A DNA stretch of 64,000 nucleotides from Brevibacterium sp. S22 (GTDB taxonomy: Bacteria; Actinomycetota; Actinomycetes; Actinomycetales; Brevibacteriaceae). The stretch is taken from assembly GCF_004745485.1 (NCBI RefSeq), contig NZ_RHFG01000002.1, positions 310,001-374,000 on the forward strand. The letters are read 5' to 3'. Shown here piece by piece: positions 33,199 to 41,724 of this stretch (position 1 is the stretch's first letter; every line of letters starts with the position of its first letter). The notes under the pieces are model-generated. The model searched no databases and was not told the origin of the DNA. It saw nothing but the letters and a program-made list of their open reading frames with translations. The position numbers and the translations under genes were made by a program.

Positions 33199-35688
33199 AT
33201 GGCAACCTATTCCAGTTCGCTGCGCTCGGGTCTGCCCCGGGTCGAAGGCGGAGACCCCTGGCCCCCGGAGGGCACCATCGGCGAGCCCTTGGAAGAGGGT
33301 GCGTCGTGGCTGCCGGAGATATCCGACACGGAGGAACTGGATGAAGGTTCCCCCGCCGAGGCGGTCGAGTCCGATGTGACCGACATCGAGGAACCGACGG
33401 AGACCGCCGTCTCCGCTGACGCCGAAGACACTGCCGACGATTCGGATGACGCTCCGTCGTCTGGTGCCGGTGTCGCAGCGGGAGCCGGCGCGGCCGGTGT
33501 CGCCGCGGAGGCCGAGGTGCCGCTGCGCCGCGGTCTGCCGCGCGTAGAGGGTGGAGAGCCCTGGCCGCCGGAAGGCTTCGCTCCTGCCGGAGTGAAGGCC
33601 GCTGGTGCGGCTGCCGCACCGGCCGGAGGACCTGCGTCCGCCGAGGATGCGGGTGCCCCTGCCGAGGACATGACCGGCTCAGCCGAAGAGCCTTCTGCCG
33701 ACGATTCGACTGAGGAGTCGAGTTCCGCTGTTCCGGCTGCCGCGGGTGCCGGGGCGGGAGCCGCTGTCGGTGCTGCCGCAGTCGCATCCGATTCGGATGA
33801 CGAAGAGGCCGCCGACACCGAGTCCCGTGCCCCCGAATCCGCCGCAGCCGGTGCCGCCGAGGTGCCCCTGCGCCGCGGCCTTCCTCGCGTCGAGGGTGGA
33901 GAGCCCTGGCCGCCAGAAGGCTTCGCGCCCGCAGGCGTCAAGGCCGCAGGGGCATCCGCTGCTCCAGCAGCGACCGCGCCCGCTGACGAGGTTGCGGACG
34001 AATCCGCTGCGCAGGGTGATTCTGCCGAAGCAGCTTCGGCAGACACTTCCTCTGAATCCTCTCTCGCAGCTCCCGCAGCTGTCGCCGCAGGAGCCGGTGC
34101 TGCTGGTGCCGCAGGCGCCGGAGCGGTCGCGGCTGGCTCGAGCAGCTCGGGCTCCGGAGAGCTCTCCGATGTTCCGCTGCGCCGGGGACTTCCGCGCACC
34201 GCCGGCGGAGACCCCTGGCCACCGGAAGGCTTCGCACCTGCGGCGGCCGCCAAGCCTGCTGCCGGCGCGACCGCCTCTTCGGCTGACGCGCAGTCTGCTG
34301 AAGCCGCAGGCTCTGATGCTGACAAGCCTGCCGAAGACGCACAGTCCGAAGCAGCCGCGAAGCAGGAATCCAAGCCGACAGCTGCAGCCGCCGGAGACGA
34401 CGCAGACAAAAAGCCTCAGGGCCGACGCACCGGAATCGGTGGAGTCGGTGCCGGTGCGGCAGCCGCAGGTGCGGGAGCTGCCGCCGGCGCAGGTGCCGCC
34501 GCAGCGGGAGCCGCCTCGGCGAGTTCGGAGAAGTCCTCCGACGCGGACGAGAAGAAACCCGCTCAGCGCCAACCCATGGGCAAACCCGCGGCGAAGACCG
34601 CGGACAAGCCTGCCCAGCGCAAGCCGATGGCCAAGCCCGCCGCGAAGTCGGCGGAGAAGCCTGCGGCCCGGACTGCGGAGACGCCTGCCGCGAAGTCCAC
34701 GGCCTCCGCGAAACCGGCTGCGAAGTCGACGTCTTCTGGTTCGGGCAGCGCCGCCTCGGCGAAGCCTGCAGCGAAGAAGGAACCGGTCATGATCGGTTCG
34801 AAGTCGCTGGGACAGTGGTCCAAGCTCGTCGGGCTGGGACTCGGCGGTCTCATCGTTGTGGCCGGGATCCTCATCCTCGCCGCGCGCGGTGTCACGACGC
34901 TGCCGGGTGTGCCGGAGTTCCTCGAACGCTACCCGGGCGAGTACCACATCCCCGAGTTCGTCGATCCGGGCTTCCCGGGCTGGGTGCGGTGGACGCACTT
35001 CCTCAATATCTTCTTCATGGTGCTCATCATCCGTTCGGGTCTGCAGGTGCGACACCAGCAGAAGCCGCCGGCGTTCTACACCCCGAAGAAGGGCGGGAAG
35101 AAGGTCAGCATCAACCTCTGGCTGCACACGGGTCTCGACCTGCTGTGGCTGGCCAATGGTGTCGTCTTCGTCGTGCTGCTCTTCGTCTCCGGACACTGGG
35201 CGCGGATCGTGCCGACCAGTTGGGAAGTCTTCCCGAACGCACTGTCGGCGATGCTGCAGTACGCGACGATGGAATGGCCGATGGAAGATGCGTGGGTCAA
35301 CTACAACGCGCTGCAGCAGCTGATGTACTTCATCGTCGTGTTCATCGCCGCACCGCTGGCTGCGATCACGGGTGTGCGGATGAGCGAATGGTGGCCGAAG
35401 GACGCTTCGAGGCTGAACAAGATCTACCCGGCGCCGTTGGCTCGGGCGATCCACTTCCCGACGATGCTGTTCTTCGTGTTCTTCATCCTCGTCCACGTGT
35501 TCCTCGTGTTCGCGACCGGGCTGCGGCAGAACCTCGGCTATATGTTCGCCGGCACCGACGTGGTCGGATGGGCCGGGCTCATCTGGTTCCTCGTGGCGAT
35601 GGTCGTGGTCGTGGCCGGGTGGTTCGCGGCCAGGCCGCTGCTGCTGGCCCCGATCGCGAACCTGTTCGGGCGGGTCTCGAGCAGGTAG
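33199..35688 (+). CDS. Cytochrome b-type membrane protein with a repeat-bearing disordered N-terminus
   Basis: An 829-residue protein in three parts. Residues 1-390 are acidic, Ala/Ser/Glu-rich and probably disordered. They contain four copies of a motif with consensus LRRGLPRVEGGEPWPPEG, at about 8-25, 109-126, 224-241 and 327-344. Residues 450-530 are basic 'KPAAK'-type repeats. From about 535 a membrane domain follows with five or six helices resembling cytochrome b561/formate-dehydrogenase gamma. Candidate haem histidines lie in 'WVRWTHFLNIFFMVLII', 'LWLHTGLDLLWLANG', 'ARAIHFPTMLFF' and 'ILVHVFLVF'. Being 1 base behind etfA, it may take electrons from ETF and pass them to quinone. That is inference: known ETF:quinone oxidoreductases are unrelated flavo-iron-sulfur proteins. 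No ribosome site precedes the ATG. Confidence 0.8.
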   Translation: MATYSSSLRSGLPRVEGGDPWPPEGTIGEPLEEGASWLPEISDTEELDEGSPAEAVESDVTDIEEPTETAVSADAEDTADDSDDAPSSGAGVAAGAGAAGVAAEAEVPLRRGLPRVEGGEPWPPEGFAPAGVKAAGAAAAPAGGPASAEDAGAPAEDMTGSAEEPSADDSTEESSSAVPAAAGAGAGAAVGAAAVASDSDDEEAADTESRAPESAAAGAAEVPLRRGLPRVEGGEPWPPEGFAPAGVKAAGASAAPAATAPADEVADESAAQGDSAEAASADTSSESSLAAPAAVAAGAGAAGAAGAGAVAAGSSSSGSGELSDVPLRRGLPRTAGGDPWPPEGFAPAAAAKPAAGATASSADAQSAEAAGSDADKPAEDAQSEAAAKQESKPTAAAAGDDADKKPQGRRTGIGGVGAGAAAAGAGAAAGAGAAAAGAASASSEKSSDADEKKPAQRQPMGKPAAKTADKPAQRKPMAKPAAKSAEKPAARTAETPAAKSTASAKPAAKSTSSGSGSAASAKPAAKKEPVMIGSKSLGQWSKLVGLGLGGLIVVAGILILAARGVTTLPGVPEFLERYPGEYHIPEFVDPGFPGWVRWTHFLNIFFMVLIIRSGLQVRHQQKPPAFYTPKKGGKKVSINLWLHTGLDLLWLANGVVFVVLLFVSGHWARIVPTSWEVFPNALSAMLQYATMEWPMEDAWVNYNALQQLMYFIVVFIAAPLAAITGVRMSEWWPKDASRLNKIYPAPLARAIHFPTMLFFVFFILVHVFLVFATGLRQNLGYMFAGTDVVGWAGLIWFLVAMVVVVAGWFAARPLLLAPIANLFGRVSSR

Positions 35689-35720
35689 GCGATACTGCGC
35701 GGTCTACTCCGTGATGTGGT

Positions 35721-35758
35721 GAAGGCCCCGTGCGACGAATATGTCGCTCGGGGCCTTC
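35721..35758. terminator. Terminator hairpin of the etfBA-cytochrome operon
   Basis: GAAGGCCCCGTGCGAC (35721-35736) pairs with GTCGCTCGGGGCCTTC (35743-35758) with one mismatch around a 6-base loop. It lies 33 bases past the cytochrome stop. No strong T-run follows. Confidence 0.75.
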
Positions 35759-35932
35759 TGCATGTGCAGGAGCCTTTCGTGTCCTGGCGCGCTTCGAGCC
35801 TGTGCATTTTCCGATTCGATGCACCTCCGATTCGATCCATGAGCGAAATCGTGTCTGCTGTGGTTCGACACCGGCGGTCAATCGTTCGGTGGGAATCCCT
35901 TGACCCGAGGCATGGAGCGCCATAGTCTGGGA

Positions 35933-35958
35933 TGCAACGCAGTTGTAAAGAATGCAAC
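35933..35958. promoter_or_regulatory. Candidate IclR operator (TGCAACgcaGTTGTA plus TGCAAC)
   Basis: TGCAACgcaGTTGTA (35933-35947) is a near-perfect 6-base inverted repeat, and a third half-site TGCAAC lies at 35953-35958. This form fits IclR-family operators, and an IclR gene is third in the operon that follows. Confidence 0.5.
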
Positions 35959-35971
35959 ATGCTTGGACGGC

Positions 35972-35989
35972 CACCAATATTGATTGGTG
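35972..35989. promoter_or_regulatory. Inverted repeat CACCAATattgATTGGTG
   Basis: A perfect 7-base inverted repeat lies 32 bases upstream of the MHS transporter start, between the IclR-like site and the ribosome site. It could be an operator half or a 5'-UTR hairpin. Confidence 0.5.
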
Positions 35990-36021
35990 CGCCGGCACCG
36001 CTCACGATGATGGAGAAGACA

Positions 36022-37371
36022 ATGAAGTCCGACCTCGCTCCAGAGAACAACGACGCGGCGAAGACGGAAGAGCCGTCGCCCACCCAGCCCACACTCGAGC
36101 AGAAGCGCACCCTGCGGCGCGTTGTCTCCGCGAGCTTCGTCGGCAACTTCGTCGAATGGTTCGACTACGGCGTCTACGGCTACTTCGCGACCACGATCGC
36201 GATCGTCTTCTTCCCCGAGTCCGAAGGCAACCTCGCGCTGCTGTCGACCTTCGCGGTCTTCGCCGTGTCATTCGTCGTCCGTCCCGTCGGCGGTTTCATC
36301 TGGGGACACATCGGCGACAAAATCGGACGCCGCTCCGCGCTGTCCGTGTCGATCCTCATCATGTCGGTCTCCACCTTTGCGATCGGACTGCTGCCGAGCT
36401 ACGCCATGGCCGGGCTCTTCGCCCCCGTGCTGCTGCTGCTCGTCCGGCTCGTGCAGGGCTTCTCTGCGGCCGGCGAGTATGCAGGCGCCTCCGCCTTCCT
36501 CGTCGAATACGCTCCTCCCCGCCGCCGCGGCCTCTATGCCGCGGTGGTCCCCGCCAGCACCGCGACCGGACTGCTCCTCGGCTCGGTACTCGCCGCGGTC
36601 CTCTCGGCCACGCTCAGCGATGGCCAGCTGGAGAGCTGGGGCTGGAGGCTCCCGTTCTTCCTCGCCGCCCCCATGGGACTCATCGGCCGCTACATCCGGA
36701 CCCGTCTCGAGGACACCCCGGCCTTCCGCGAACTCGCACAGCAGGACGAAGTCATCAAGGCCCCCGTGTTCGCGATGTTCCGCGACCACTGGCGTCCCCT
36801 GCTCATCTCGATGTGTGCGGTGCTGCTCAACGCGGTCGGCTTTTACGTCGTCCTCACTTATATGCCCACCTACCTCACGACCGAACTCGGCTACGAGGCG
36901 ACCGAATCTTTCATCGCTACGACCATTGCGCTTGTGACCTACATCGGGTTCATCCTGCTCACCGGACTCGCCTCCGACCGGTTCGGTCGCAAGCGGATGC
37001 TCACCATCGCGTCCATCGCTTTCATCGCACTCACAGTGCCCGCGTTCATGCTCCTCGACGCCGGCAGCTTCACCGTCGTCGTCCTCGTCGAGATCGGGCT
37101 CGGTGCGATGCTCACGCTCAACGACGGCACACTGCCGAGCTTCCTCGCTGAGATGTTCCCGACGAAGATCCGATACACCGGATTCGCGGTCAGCTTCAAT
37201 GTCTCGAACGCACTCTTCGGCGGCACGGCTCCCTTCATGGCGACCCTGCTCATCGGCCTGACGCATTCGAACTTGGCCCCCGGCTGGTACCTCATGGCCG
37301 CGGCCGCTGTCTGCCTCGGCGCGGTCATCTGCGCCAAGGAGACCTTCCACAAGCCCCTGCGCGAAGTCTGA
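36022..37371 (+). CDS. MFS transporter, metabolite:H+ symporter (MHS/ProP-like) family
   Basis: A 449-residue transporter with 12 predicted membrane helices. Signature loops of the MHS group are clear: 'NFVEWFDYGVYGYFATTIA', 'RPVGGFIWGHIGDKIGRRSA', 'LVRLVQGFSAAGEYAGASAFL' and 'GLASDRFGRKRMLTI'. Members import compatible solutes and organic acids with protons. Being first in an operon with creatinase, it probably imports creatine, creatinine or a related zwitterion. The start at 36022 follows GGAGAAG. A longer frame from 35932 adds a Cys-containing leader through the operator region and is rejected. Confidence 0.88.
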   Translation: MKSDLAPENNDAAKTEEPSPTQPTLEQKRTLRRVVSASFVGNFVEWFDYGVYGYFATTIAIVFFPESEGNLALLSTFAVFAVSFVVRPVGGFIWGHIGDKIGRRSALSVSILIMSVSTFAIGLLPSYAMAGLFAPVLLLLVRLVQGFSAAGEYAGASAFLVEYAPPRRRGLYAAVVPASTATGLLLGSVLAAVLSATLSDGQLESWGWRLPFFLAAPMGLIGRYIRTRLEDTPAFRELAQQDEVIKAPVFAMFRDHWRPLLISMCAVLLNAVGFYVVLTYMPTYLTTELGYEATESFIATTIALVTYIGFILLTGLASDRFGRKRMLTIASIAFIALTVPAFMLLDAGSFTVVVLVEIGLGAMLTLNDGTLPSFLAEMFPTKIRYTGFAVSFNVSNALFGGTAPFMATLLIGLTHSNLAPGWYLMAAAAVCLGAVICAKETFHKPLREV

Positions 37372-37436
37372 GACCGCGCGGAAACACACCCAGCAGCCCC
37401 ATTGGGACAGCTGTGCAGAACGAATAGGAGAGAACA

Positions 37437-38690
37437 ATGACCACCTTTGCCGACAACGCCTCCACCGCTGACCTCGACCGCCTCAAGGTGCTCCACAACG
37501 GCTCGAAGACGCCGCTGACCTTCACCGACGCAGAGATGGAACGCCGACTGACCGGGCTGCGAACGATCATGGCTGAGAAGGAACTCGACGCCGTGATCCT
37601 GACCTCGTATCACAACATCAAGTACTACTCGGACTTCCTCTTCACCTACTTCGGGCGCTCCTATGCGATGGTTGTCACCGCCGACAACACCGTGACAATC
37701 ACGGCGAACATCGATGCGGGTATGCCCTGGCGGACCAGCTACGGCGAGAACATCGTCTACACGGACTGGCGACGTGACAACTACTACCATGCGATCCAGG
37801 AAGGTCTCCGCGAACGAGGCATCACCGCGCCGCGCCGCCTCGGCGTCGAGGACGACAACCTTCCCCTGGACAACCGCAACCGACTGCAGGCAGCCTTCCC
37901 CGAGGCCGAACTCGTCGACATCGCCCAAGCCTCGATGCGGCAGCGGATGATCAAATCGGACGAAGAGATCGAGGTGATCAAGCACAGCGCCCGGATCGGT
38001 GACCTCGGCGGTGAGGCGATCAAGACCGCCATCACCGAGGGCATCAGCGAATACGAACTCGCCCTCATCGGCACCGAGGCGATGATCCACGAGATCGCGA
38101 AGACCTTCCCCAGCCAAGAGATCAGGGATACCTGGGTGTGGTTCCAGTCGGGAATCAACACCGACGGTGCACATAACTGGGCGACGACGAGGAAGATCCG
38201 CAAGGGCGACATTCTCAGCCTCAACTGTTTCGCAATGCCCTCGGGCTACTACACGGCATTGGAGCGGACCCTGTTCTACGGCGAGCCCGACGAGCGGTCG
38301 CTCGAGCTGTGGAACGTCAATGTCGAGGTGCACAAGCGCGGGATCGAGCTCATCAAACCCGGCGCCGTGTGCAAGGACATCGCGGCCGAACTCAACGAGA
38401 TCTACATCGAGCACGGCCTCTTCGGAAATCGCACCTTCGGATATGGGCACTCCTTCGGCGTCCTCAGCCATTACTACGGTCGGGAGGCGGGCCTGGAGCT
38501 GCGTGAGGACATCGACACCGTGATCGAGCCGGGCATGGTCATCTCCATGGAACCGATGATCACGGTGCCGGAAGGTCAGCCCGGTGCCGGCGGGTATCGG
38601 GAGCACGACATCGTCGTCGTCGGTGAGCACGGCTCCGAAGACATCACGAAGTTCCCGTTCGGTCCCGACCACAACATCATTCCGGCCTGA
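37437..38690 (+). CDS. Creatinase (creatine amidinohydrolase)
   Basis: A 417-residue enzyme of the M24 'pita-bread' fold that hydrolyses creatine to sarcosine and urea in the cytoplasm. It matches known creatinases almost end to end: 'FTSYHNI'-type 'LTSYHNIKYYSDFLF', 'VYTDWRRDNYYHAIQ', the catalytic histidine His246 in 'WFQSGINTDGAHN', 'KGDILSLNCFAMPSGYYTALE', 'YGHSFGVLSHYYGREAGLEL' and 'GYREHDIVVV'. The metal ligands of M24 peptidases are replaced as expected for the metal-free creatinases. The ATG follows AGGAGAGA, 65 bases after the transporter. Its product feeds the sarcosine oxidase operon at 41786. Confidence 0.93.
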   Translation: MTTFADNASTADLDRLKVLHNGSKTPLTFTDAEMERRLTGLRTIMAEKELDAVILTSYHNIKYYSDFLFTYFGRSYAMVVTADNTVTITANIDAGMPWRTSYGENIVYTDWRRDNYYHAIQEGLRERGITAPRRLGVEDDNLPLDNRNRLQAAFPEAELVDIAQASMRQRMIKSDEEIEVIKHSARIGDLGGEAIKTAITEGISEYELALIGTEAMIHEIAKTFPSQEIRDTWVWFQSGINTDGAHNWATTRKIRKGDILSLNCFAMPSGYYTALERTLFYGEPDERSLELWNVNVEVHKRGIELIKPGAVCKDIAAELNEIYIEHGLFGNRTFGYGHSFGVLSHYYGREAGLELREDIDTVIEPGMVISMEPMITVPEGQPGAGGYREHDIVVVGEHGSEDITKFPFGPDHNIIPA

Positions 38691-38740
38691 ATCTGTCGAG
38701 GACAAGGTTCCAGTGTCACGACAGTGACCGATGGCGCTGC

Positions 38741-38820
38741 TCTCGGTTCCGTGGACGGGGAGAGCCGAGAATGGGAACTCTGCTCTCCCCGACCCCGTGG
38801 CAGCAGGCCGGGGTCGGGGA
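38741..38820. promoter_or_regulatory. Chain of overlapping hairpins between creatinase and iclR
   Basis: Hairpin C: TCTCGG (38741-38746) with CCGAGA (38765-38770). Hairpin A: CGGGGAGAG (38756-38764) with CTCTCCCCG (38783-38791). Hairpin B: TCCCCGACCCC (38786-38796) with GGGGTCGGGGA (38810-38820). A shares bases with B and its arm lies in the loop of C, so neighbours exclude each other. It may be a terminator/antiterminator tuning iclR expression within the operon. Confidence 0.5.
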
Positions 38821-38839
38821 ATGGGAATAAGGTGAGAGC

Positions 38840-39538
38840 ATGCCTCGCACCAGTTCGAATTCTGAGTCCACGGGCCGCGGTGCCTCGGTCATCGAGAACA
38901 CCGTGGCGATTCTGCGTTGCTTCTCGCCCGACCGGCAGGAGCTCGGTGTCACCGAGATCGCCCCACGCGTGGGGCTGCACAAGAGCACGGTGTCCCGCAT
39001 CCTTGCCTCGCTCGAGCAGGAAGGGATCGTCGAGCAGGTGCCGTCCAAGCAGTATCGCCTCGGCCTCGGAATCATCGCTATCGCCGGACCTCTGCTGGCC
39101 GACCTCGATGTGCGACGTGCCGCTTACCCGATCCTGCAGGCCCTGACACGTGCGACTTCGGAGACGAGCGCACTGATGGTGTGGGACGGGGCGGAAGCGA
39201 TCACGGTCGAACAGATACCGAGTCCCCAGCCGGTCAAGCACACCTCCAGTCTGGGATCACGGTATCGGACGGATGGCAGTGCCTCGGTGAAGGTCTTCCT
39301 CGAGGCCGCGGACGGTGAAGAACGGACCGACGGGGCCGCCTATGCCCTCAATGATGCCGAGACCTCACCGAACGAGGTCGGCATCGCCGCGTCAGTGCGC
39401 GACCACCGAGGCGCGGTCGTCGCCGCGGTCCTCATCGCAGCGCCGAAGTTCCGCACCGATGCGAAACGGGTCGCCGAACTCGGGGACCACTGCGTCCAGG
39501 CCGCGCAACGGATCTCCCAGCGTCTCGGCGGACGTTAG
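38840..39538 (+). CDS. IclR-family regulator
   Basis: A 232-residue regulator with an N-terminal winged helix ('SVIENTVAILRCFSPDRQELGVTEIAPRVGLHKSTVSRILASLEQEGIVEQV') and a C-terminal effector domain ('ATSETSALMVWDGAEAITVE', 'VRDHRGAVVAAVLIAAP'). The effector domain is somewhat shorter than the family norm. It lies 149 bases after creatinase on the same strand and probably controls the transporter-creatinase operon through the TGCAAC-type site upstream. Creatine or sarcosine is the obvious candidate effector (inference). It converges with the YkvI-type transporter gene. Confidence 0.88.
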   Translation: MPRTSSNSESTGRGASVIENTVAILRCFSPDRQELGVTEIAPRVGLHKSTVSRILASLEQEGIVEQVPSKQYRLGLGIIAIAGPLLADLDVRRAAYPILQALTRATSETSALMVWDGAEAITVEQIPSPQPVKHTSSLGSRYRTDGSASVKVFLEAADGEERTDGAAYALNDAETSPNEVGIAASVRDHRGAVVAAVLIAAPKFRTDAKRVAELGDHCVQAAQRISQRLGGR

Positions 39539-39615
39539 AGCAGCGAATCCCGCCTTCACCGGCGCCGCAGCGACGGTGAGAGCGGGACGACGAGTCGCCT
39601 CGGTGACGGAAGGGC

Positions 39616-40740
39616 TCAGACCTTGCTGCGGGTGGCAAGGTGGCGGATGGTGCGGATGATCATCAGCGCCAGGAGCACGATGCCGACGTAGCCGTTGATG
39701 ACGTAGACGACGTTGACCATCTGCGAAAACGGCAGGACGAGGCCGATGACCGTGCCGAGGGCGGCGAGGCCGATCGTCAGGTACTTGAACTTCTTCGTCT
39801 TGTCGTCGAAGAAGCGCGCCGAGACCGTCCACAGCAGCGGGATGGCCGTGGTGTAGATGCCGGCGAGGATCATCACGGAGATGAGGGCGCCGATCCACGG
39901 GCCGAGGTCACCGGCGAGGACGAGCATGGGGATCTCGGCGTCATAGACCTGCGCCATGTTCGCGAGCAGCCCGAGCCCGACGACCATGCACGCCAGCGAG
40001 AACGCGATCCCGCCGACGAGGCCGCCGGCCGTGGCCTCGCGACGGTTCTTCACGGTCTTGCCGAGGGCCGTGAGGAAGGCGGCGAGCCAGAGCATGCAGA
40101 AGCCGACGTAGGACAGGCCGAAGAGGAGCCAGTTCGACGAGGCCTGGGTGACGTCGAGGTTGGGCAGCATCGCGTTGCCGGTCGAGATGCCCTCGGGATC
40201 GCGGACGATTCCGTAGATACCCAGTGCAATCGCCACGATGACGATGATCGGGCCGATCTTGCCGATGACGTCGACGAGGCTGGTCAGGCCGAACCACACG
40301 GTGAGTCCGACGACGGCGGCCAAGGCGATTCCGCCGATGAACTTCGAAAACCCGTAGTACTCCTCGAATACGGCTCCGGCTCCGGAGATCATCACGGTGA
40401 AGCTCAGGAACACGAAGAGGATCGAGAAGTAGTCGAAGAACGTTCCGAGGTACTTCCCGCAGTAGTGGTAGAAGACGCCCGAGGGCTTCTCGAACTGCTC
40501 ACGCCGGCCGGTGAGGAAGAACTCGACGGCGACATAGGAGATGAGGATGAGGACGATCGAGCCGGTGCCGAAGACGCCCCAGAACCCATAAGAGGCGTAG
40601 TACTGGAGGATCTCCTGGCCGGTGGCGAACCCGGAGCCGATGAGGAAGGCGATGATCGCCCCGGCGTAGGTGATGACCCGCAGGATGCTGGTCTTCTCGG
40701 TGGTGGCCAGGTGAGTGGTGGTGGAGGTGTTGTCTGCCAT
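39616..40740 (-). CDS. YkvI-family membrane transporter
   Basis: A 374-residue protein with 10 or more hydrophobic helices and the LeuT-fold-like pattern of the YkvI family ('AGAIIAFLIGSGFATGQEILQYY', 'GVFYHYCGKYLGTFFDYFSILFVFLSFTVMISGAGAVFEEYYG'). The family is poorly characterised. It lies in the gap between the creatinase and sarcosine oxidase operons. Its upstream region carries a palindrome whose core recurs upstream of glyA, so it likely belongs to the same regulon and may move sarcosine, glycine or betaine-type compounds. The start has GAAGGAA upstream. Confidence 0.82.
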   Translation of the reverse strand: MADNTSTTTHLATTEKTSILRVITYAGAIIAFLIGSGFATGQEILQYYASYGFWGVFGTGSIVLILISYVAVEFFLTGRREQFEKPSGVFYHYCGKYLGTFFDYFSILFVFLSFTVMISGAGAVFEEYYGFSKFIGGIALAAVVGLTVWFGLTSLVDVIGKIGPIIVIVAIALGIYGIVRDPEGISTGNAMLPNLDVTQASSNWLLFGLSYVGFCMLWLAAFLTALGKTVKNRREATAGGLVGGIAFSLACMVVGLGLLANMAQVYDAEIPMLVLAGDLGPWIGALISVMILAGIYTTAIPLLWTVSARFFDDKTKKFKYLTIGLAALGTVIGLVLPFSQMVNVVYVINGYVGIVLLALMIIRTIRHLATRSKV

Positions 40741-40832
40741 GTGTTCCTTCTTCGTTGAGGGTCAGGTCAGAGTCGGTCGGCTGACGGCGTTGCCATGCGC
40801 AAAGGCGACCGTCCAGTCCAGATCTTTCAGAT

Positions 40833-40856
40833 CAACAACTGATATGTCAGTCGTTG
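40833..40856. promoter_or_regulatory. GntR operator candidate upstream of the YkvI-type gene
   Basis: Arms CAACAACTGA (40833-40842) and TCAGTCGTTG (40847-40856) match at 9 of 10 positions around TATG. The core CTGATATGTCAG (40839-40850) is nearly identical to CTGATATATTAG upstream of glyA, pointing to one regulator, most simply the GntR protein encoded between them. Confidence 0.6.
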
Positions 40857-40969
40857 GAGAGACTATCGTGCGGATGTGATCCAGTCAACATTATGTGATC
40901 ACGCAGGTGGCGGGTGGTTCTTCGCGTGCTGCGGGGTCTAGGCGCTATCGAACGTGGCCGCTGTGCAGG

Positions 40970-41623
40970 CTAGGTGAGTGCGGACCGGATGGTGGCTTCG
41001 AATTCGCGGACGTGCTCGCCTGCGTGGGAGGCGACTTGGTCTTCATCGCCGGAGAGGATGCCTTCGAGGAGGCCGATGTGCTCGCGGATGTGGCCGATGA
41101 GGTCGGGGATCCGCGGCAGCACGAGGCACCAGATGCGCGTGGCGAGGTCGTCGAGGTGGACGAGGGTCTCCTGCAGGTGGAGATTGTCGACCGCGCGGTA
41201 GATGAGGCGATGGACGCCGAGGTCGCGCTCGATGAGCGTGCGCGCATCCTGCTCGGGGTCGAGGTTCTTGATCGCCGTGATCGTTTCGGCGAACTCCGCG
41301 CGCAGTTCGGGCGTGATGTTCCGAGCGGCCCGACGGGCGGCGATCGGCTCGAGCGCCTCGCGCATCTCGGTGATCGCGGCCAGGTCCGTGAGATCGACAT
41401 TGCTCGCGAAGGTCCCGCGCCGTGGGTACGAATTGACCAGATGCTCACCTTCGAGCCGCTTGAGGGCCTCGCGGATCGGCGTCCTGCCGACGCCAAGCTC
41501 GGCGCTCAGTGATGCCTCGTTGATCGCGTCACCGGGCGCGATGTCGAGCATGATGAGTCGGTGACGAAGCACCTCGTAGGCGTGTTCGGCCAGGGAGGAC
41601 TTGCTGTCGAGGGTCTCGGCCAT
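40970..41623 (-). CDS. GntR-family (FCD-type) regulator of the sarcosine region
   Basis: A 217-residue regulator: winged helix ('LSAELGVGRTPIREALKRLEGEHLVNSYPRRGTF' region, about 38-72) and FCD domain ('EMREALEPIAARRAA', 'RDLGVHRLIYRAVDNLHL', 'REHIGLLEGILSGDEDQV') with the metal-binding His positions of that domain. The ATG has GAGGAGCCGAG upstream. It is divergent from glyA-sox and adjacent to the YkvI-type transporter. Both flanking promoters carry the same CTGATATRTYAG core, so it is the likely repressor of sarcosine breakdown. Confidence 0.88.
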   Translation of the reverse strand: MAETLDSKSSLAEHAYEVLRHRLIMLDIAPGDAINEASLSAELGVGRTPIREALKRLEGEHLVNSYPRRGTFASNVDLTDLAAITEMREALEPIAARRAARNITPELRAEFAETITAIKNLDPEQDARTLIERDLGVHRLIYRAVDNLHLQETLVHLDDLATRIWCLVLPRIPDLIGHIREHIGLLEGILSGDEDQVASHAGEHVREFEATIRSALT

Positions 41624-41682
41624 CGATCTCGGCTCCTCTCTGCGCTCTCAATACAGCCGCCGAAGAATTCTCGTTCCAGGCA

Positions 41683-41712
41683 TTGCACTTCTCAAGTTCC
41701 GCGTTCTAGACT
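41683..41712 (+). promoter_or_regulatory. Promoter TTGCAC-18-TAGACT of the glyA-sox operon
   Basis: The -35 TTGCAC (41683-41688) and -10 TAGACT (41707-41712) are separated by 18 bases. Transcription would start near 41719, just before the CTGATATATTAG operator, a normal position for a repressor site. Confidence 0.5.
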
Positions 41713-41724
41713 ACAGGAACGCAT

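Larger units (their letters stand above)
35689..36021. other. Terminator and promoter region upstream of the creatine operon
   Basis: This 333-base gap contains the terminator of the etf operon (35721-35758), a candidate IclR operator (35933-35958) and a further inverted repeat (35972-35989). No supported gene lies in it; a 69-codon frame at 35716 runs straight through the hairpin and is rejected. Confidence 0.55.

Noticed and set aside
33199-34800. Repeat-rich N-terminus of the cytochrome gene as a frameshift artefact
   Set aside because: The frame is open throughout, codon third positions stay GC-rich, and the four motif copies are conserved at the protein level with synonymous DNA differences, so it is real coding sequence.
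33679-35496. 605-codon Arg/His-rich frame antisense to the cytochrome gene
   Set aside because: Composition is typical of an antisense shadow. The sense protein has coherent haem-binding helices and repeats.
35716-35925. 69-codon frame after the cytochrome gene
   Set aside because: It translates straight through the terminator hairpin and has no ribosome site.
36939-38705. 588-codon frame antisense to the MHS transporter and creatinase
   Set aside because: Shadow of creatinase and transporter codon bias; no domain similarity.
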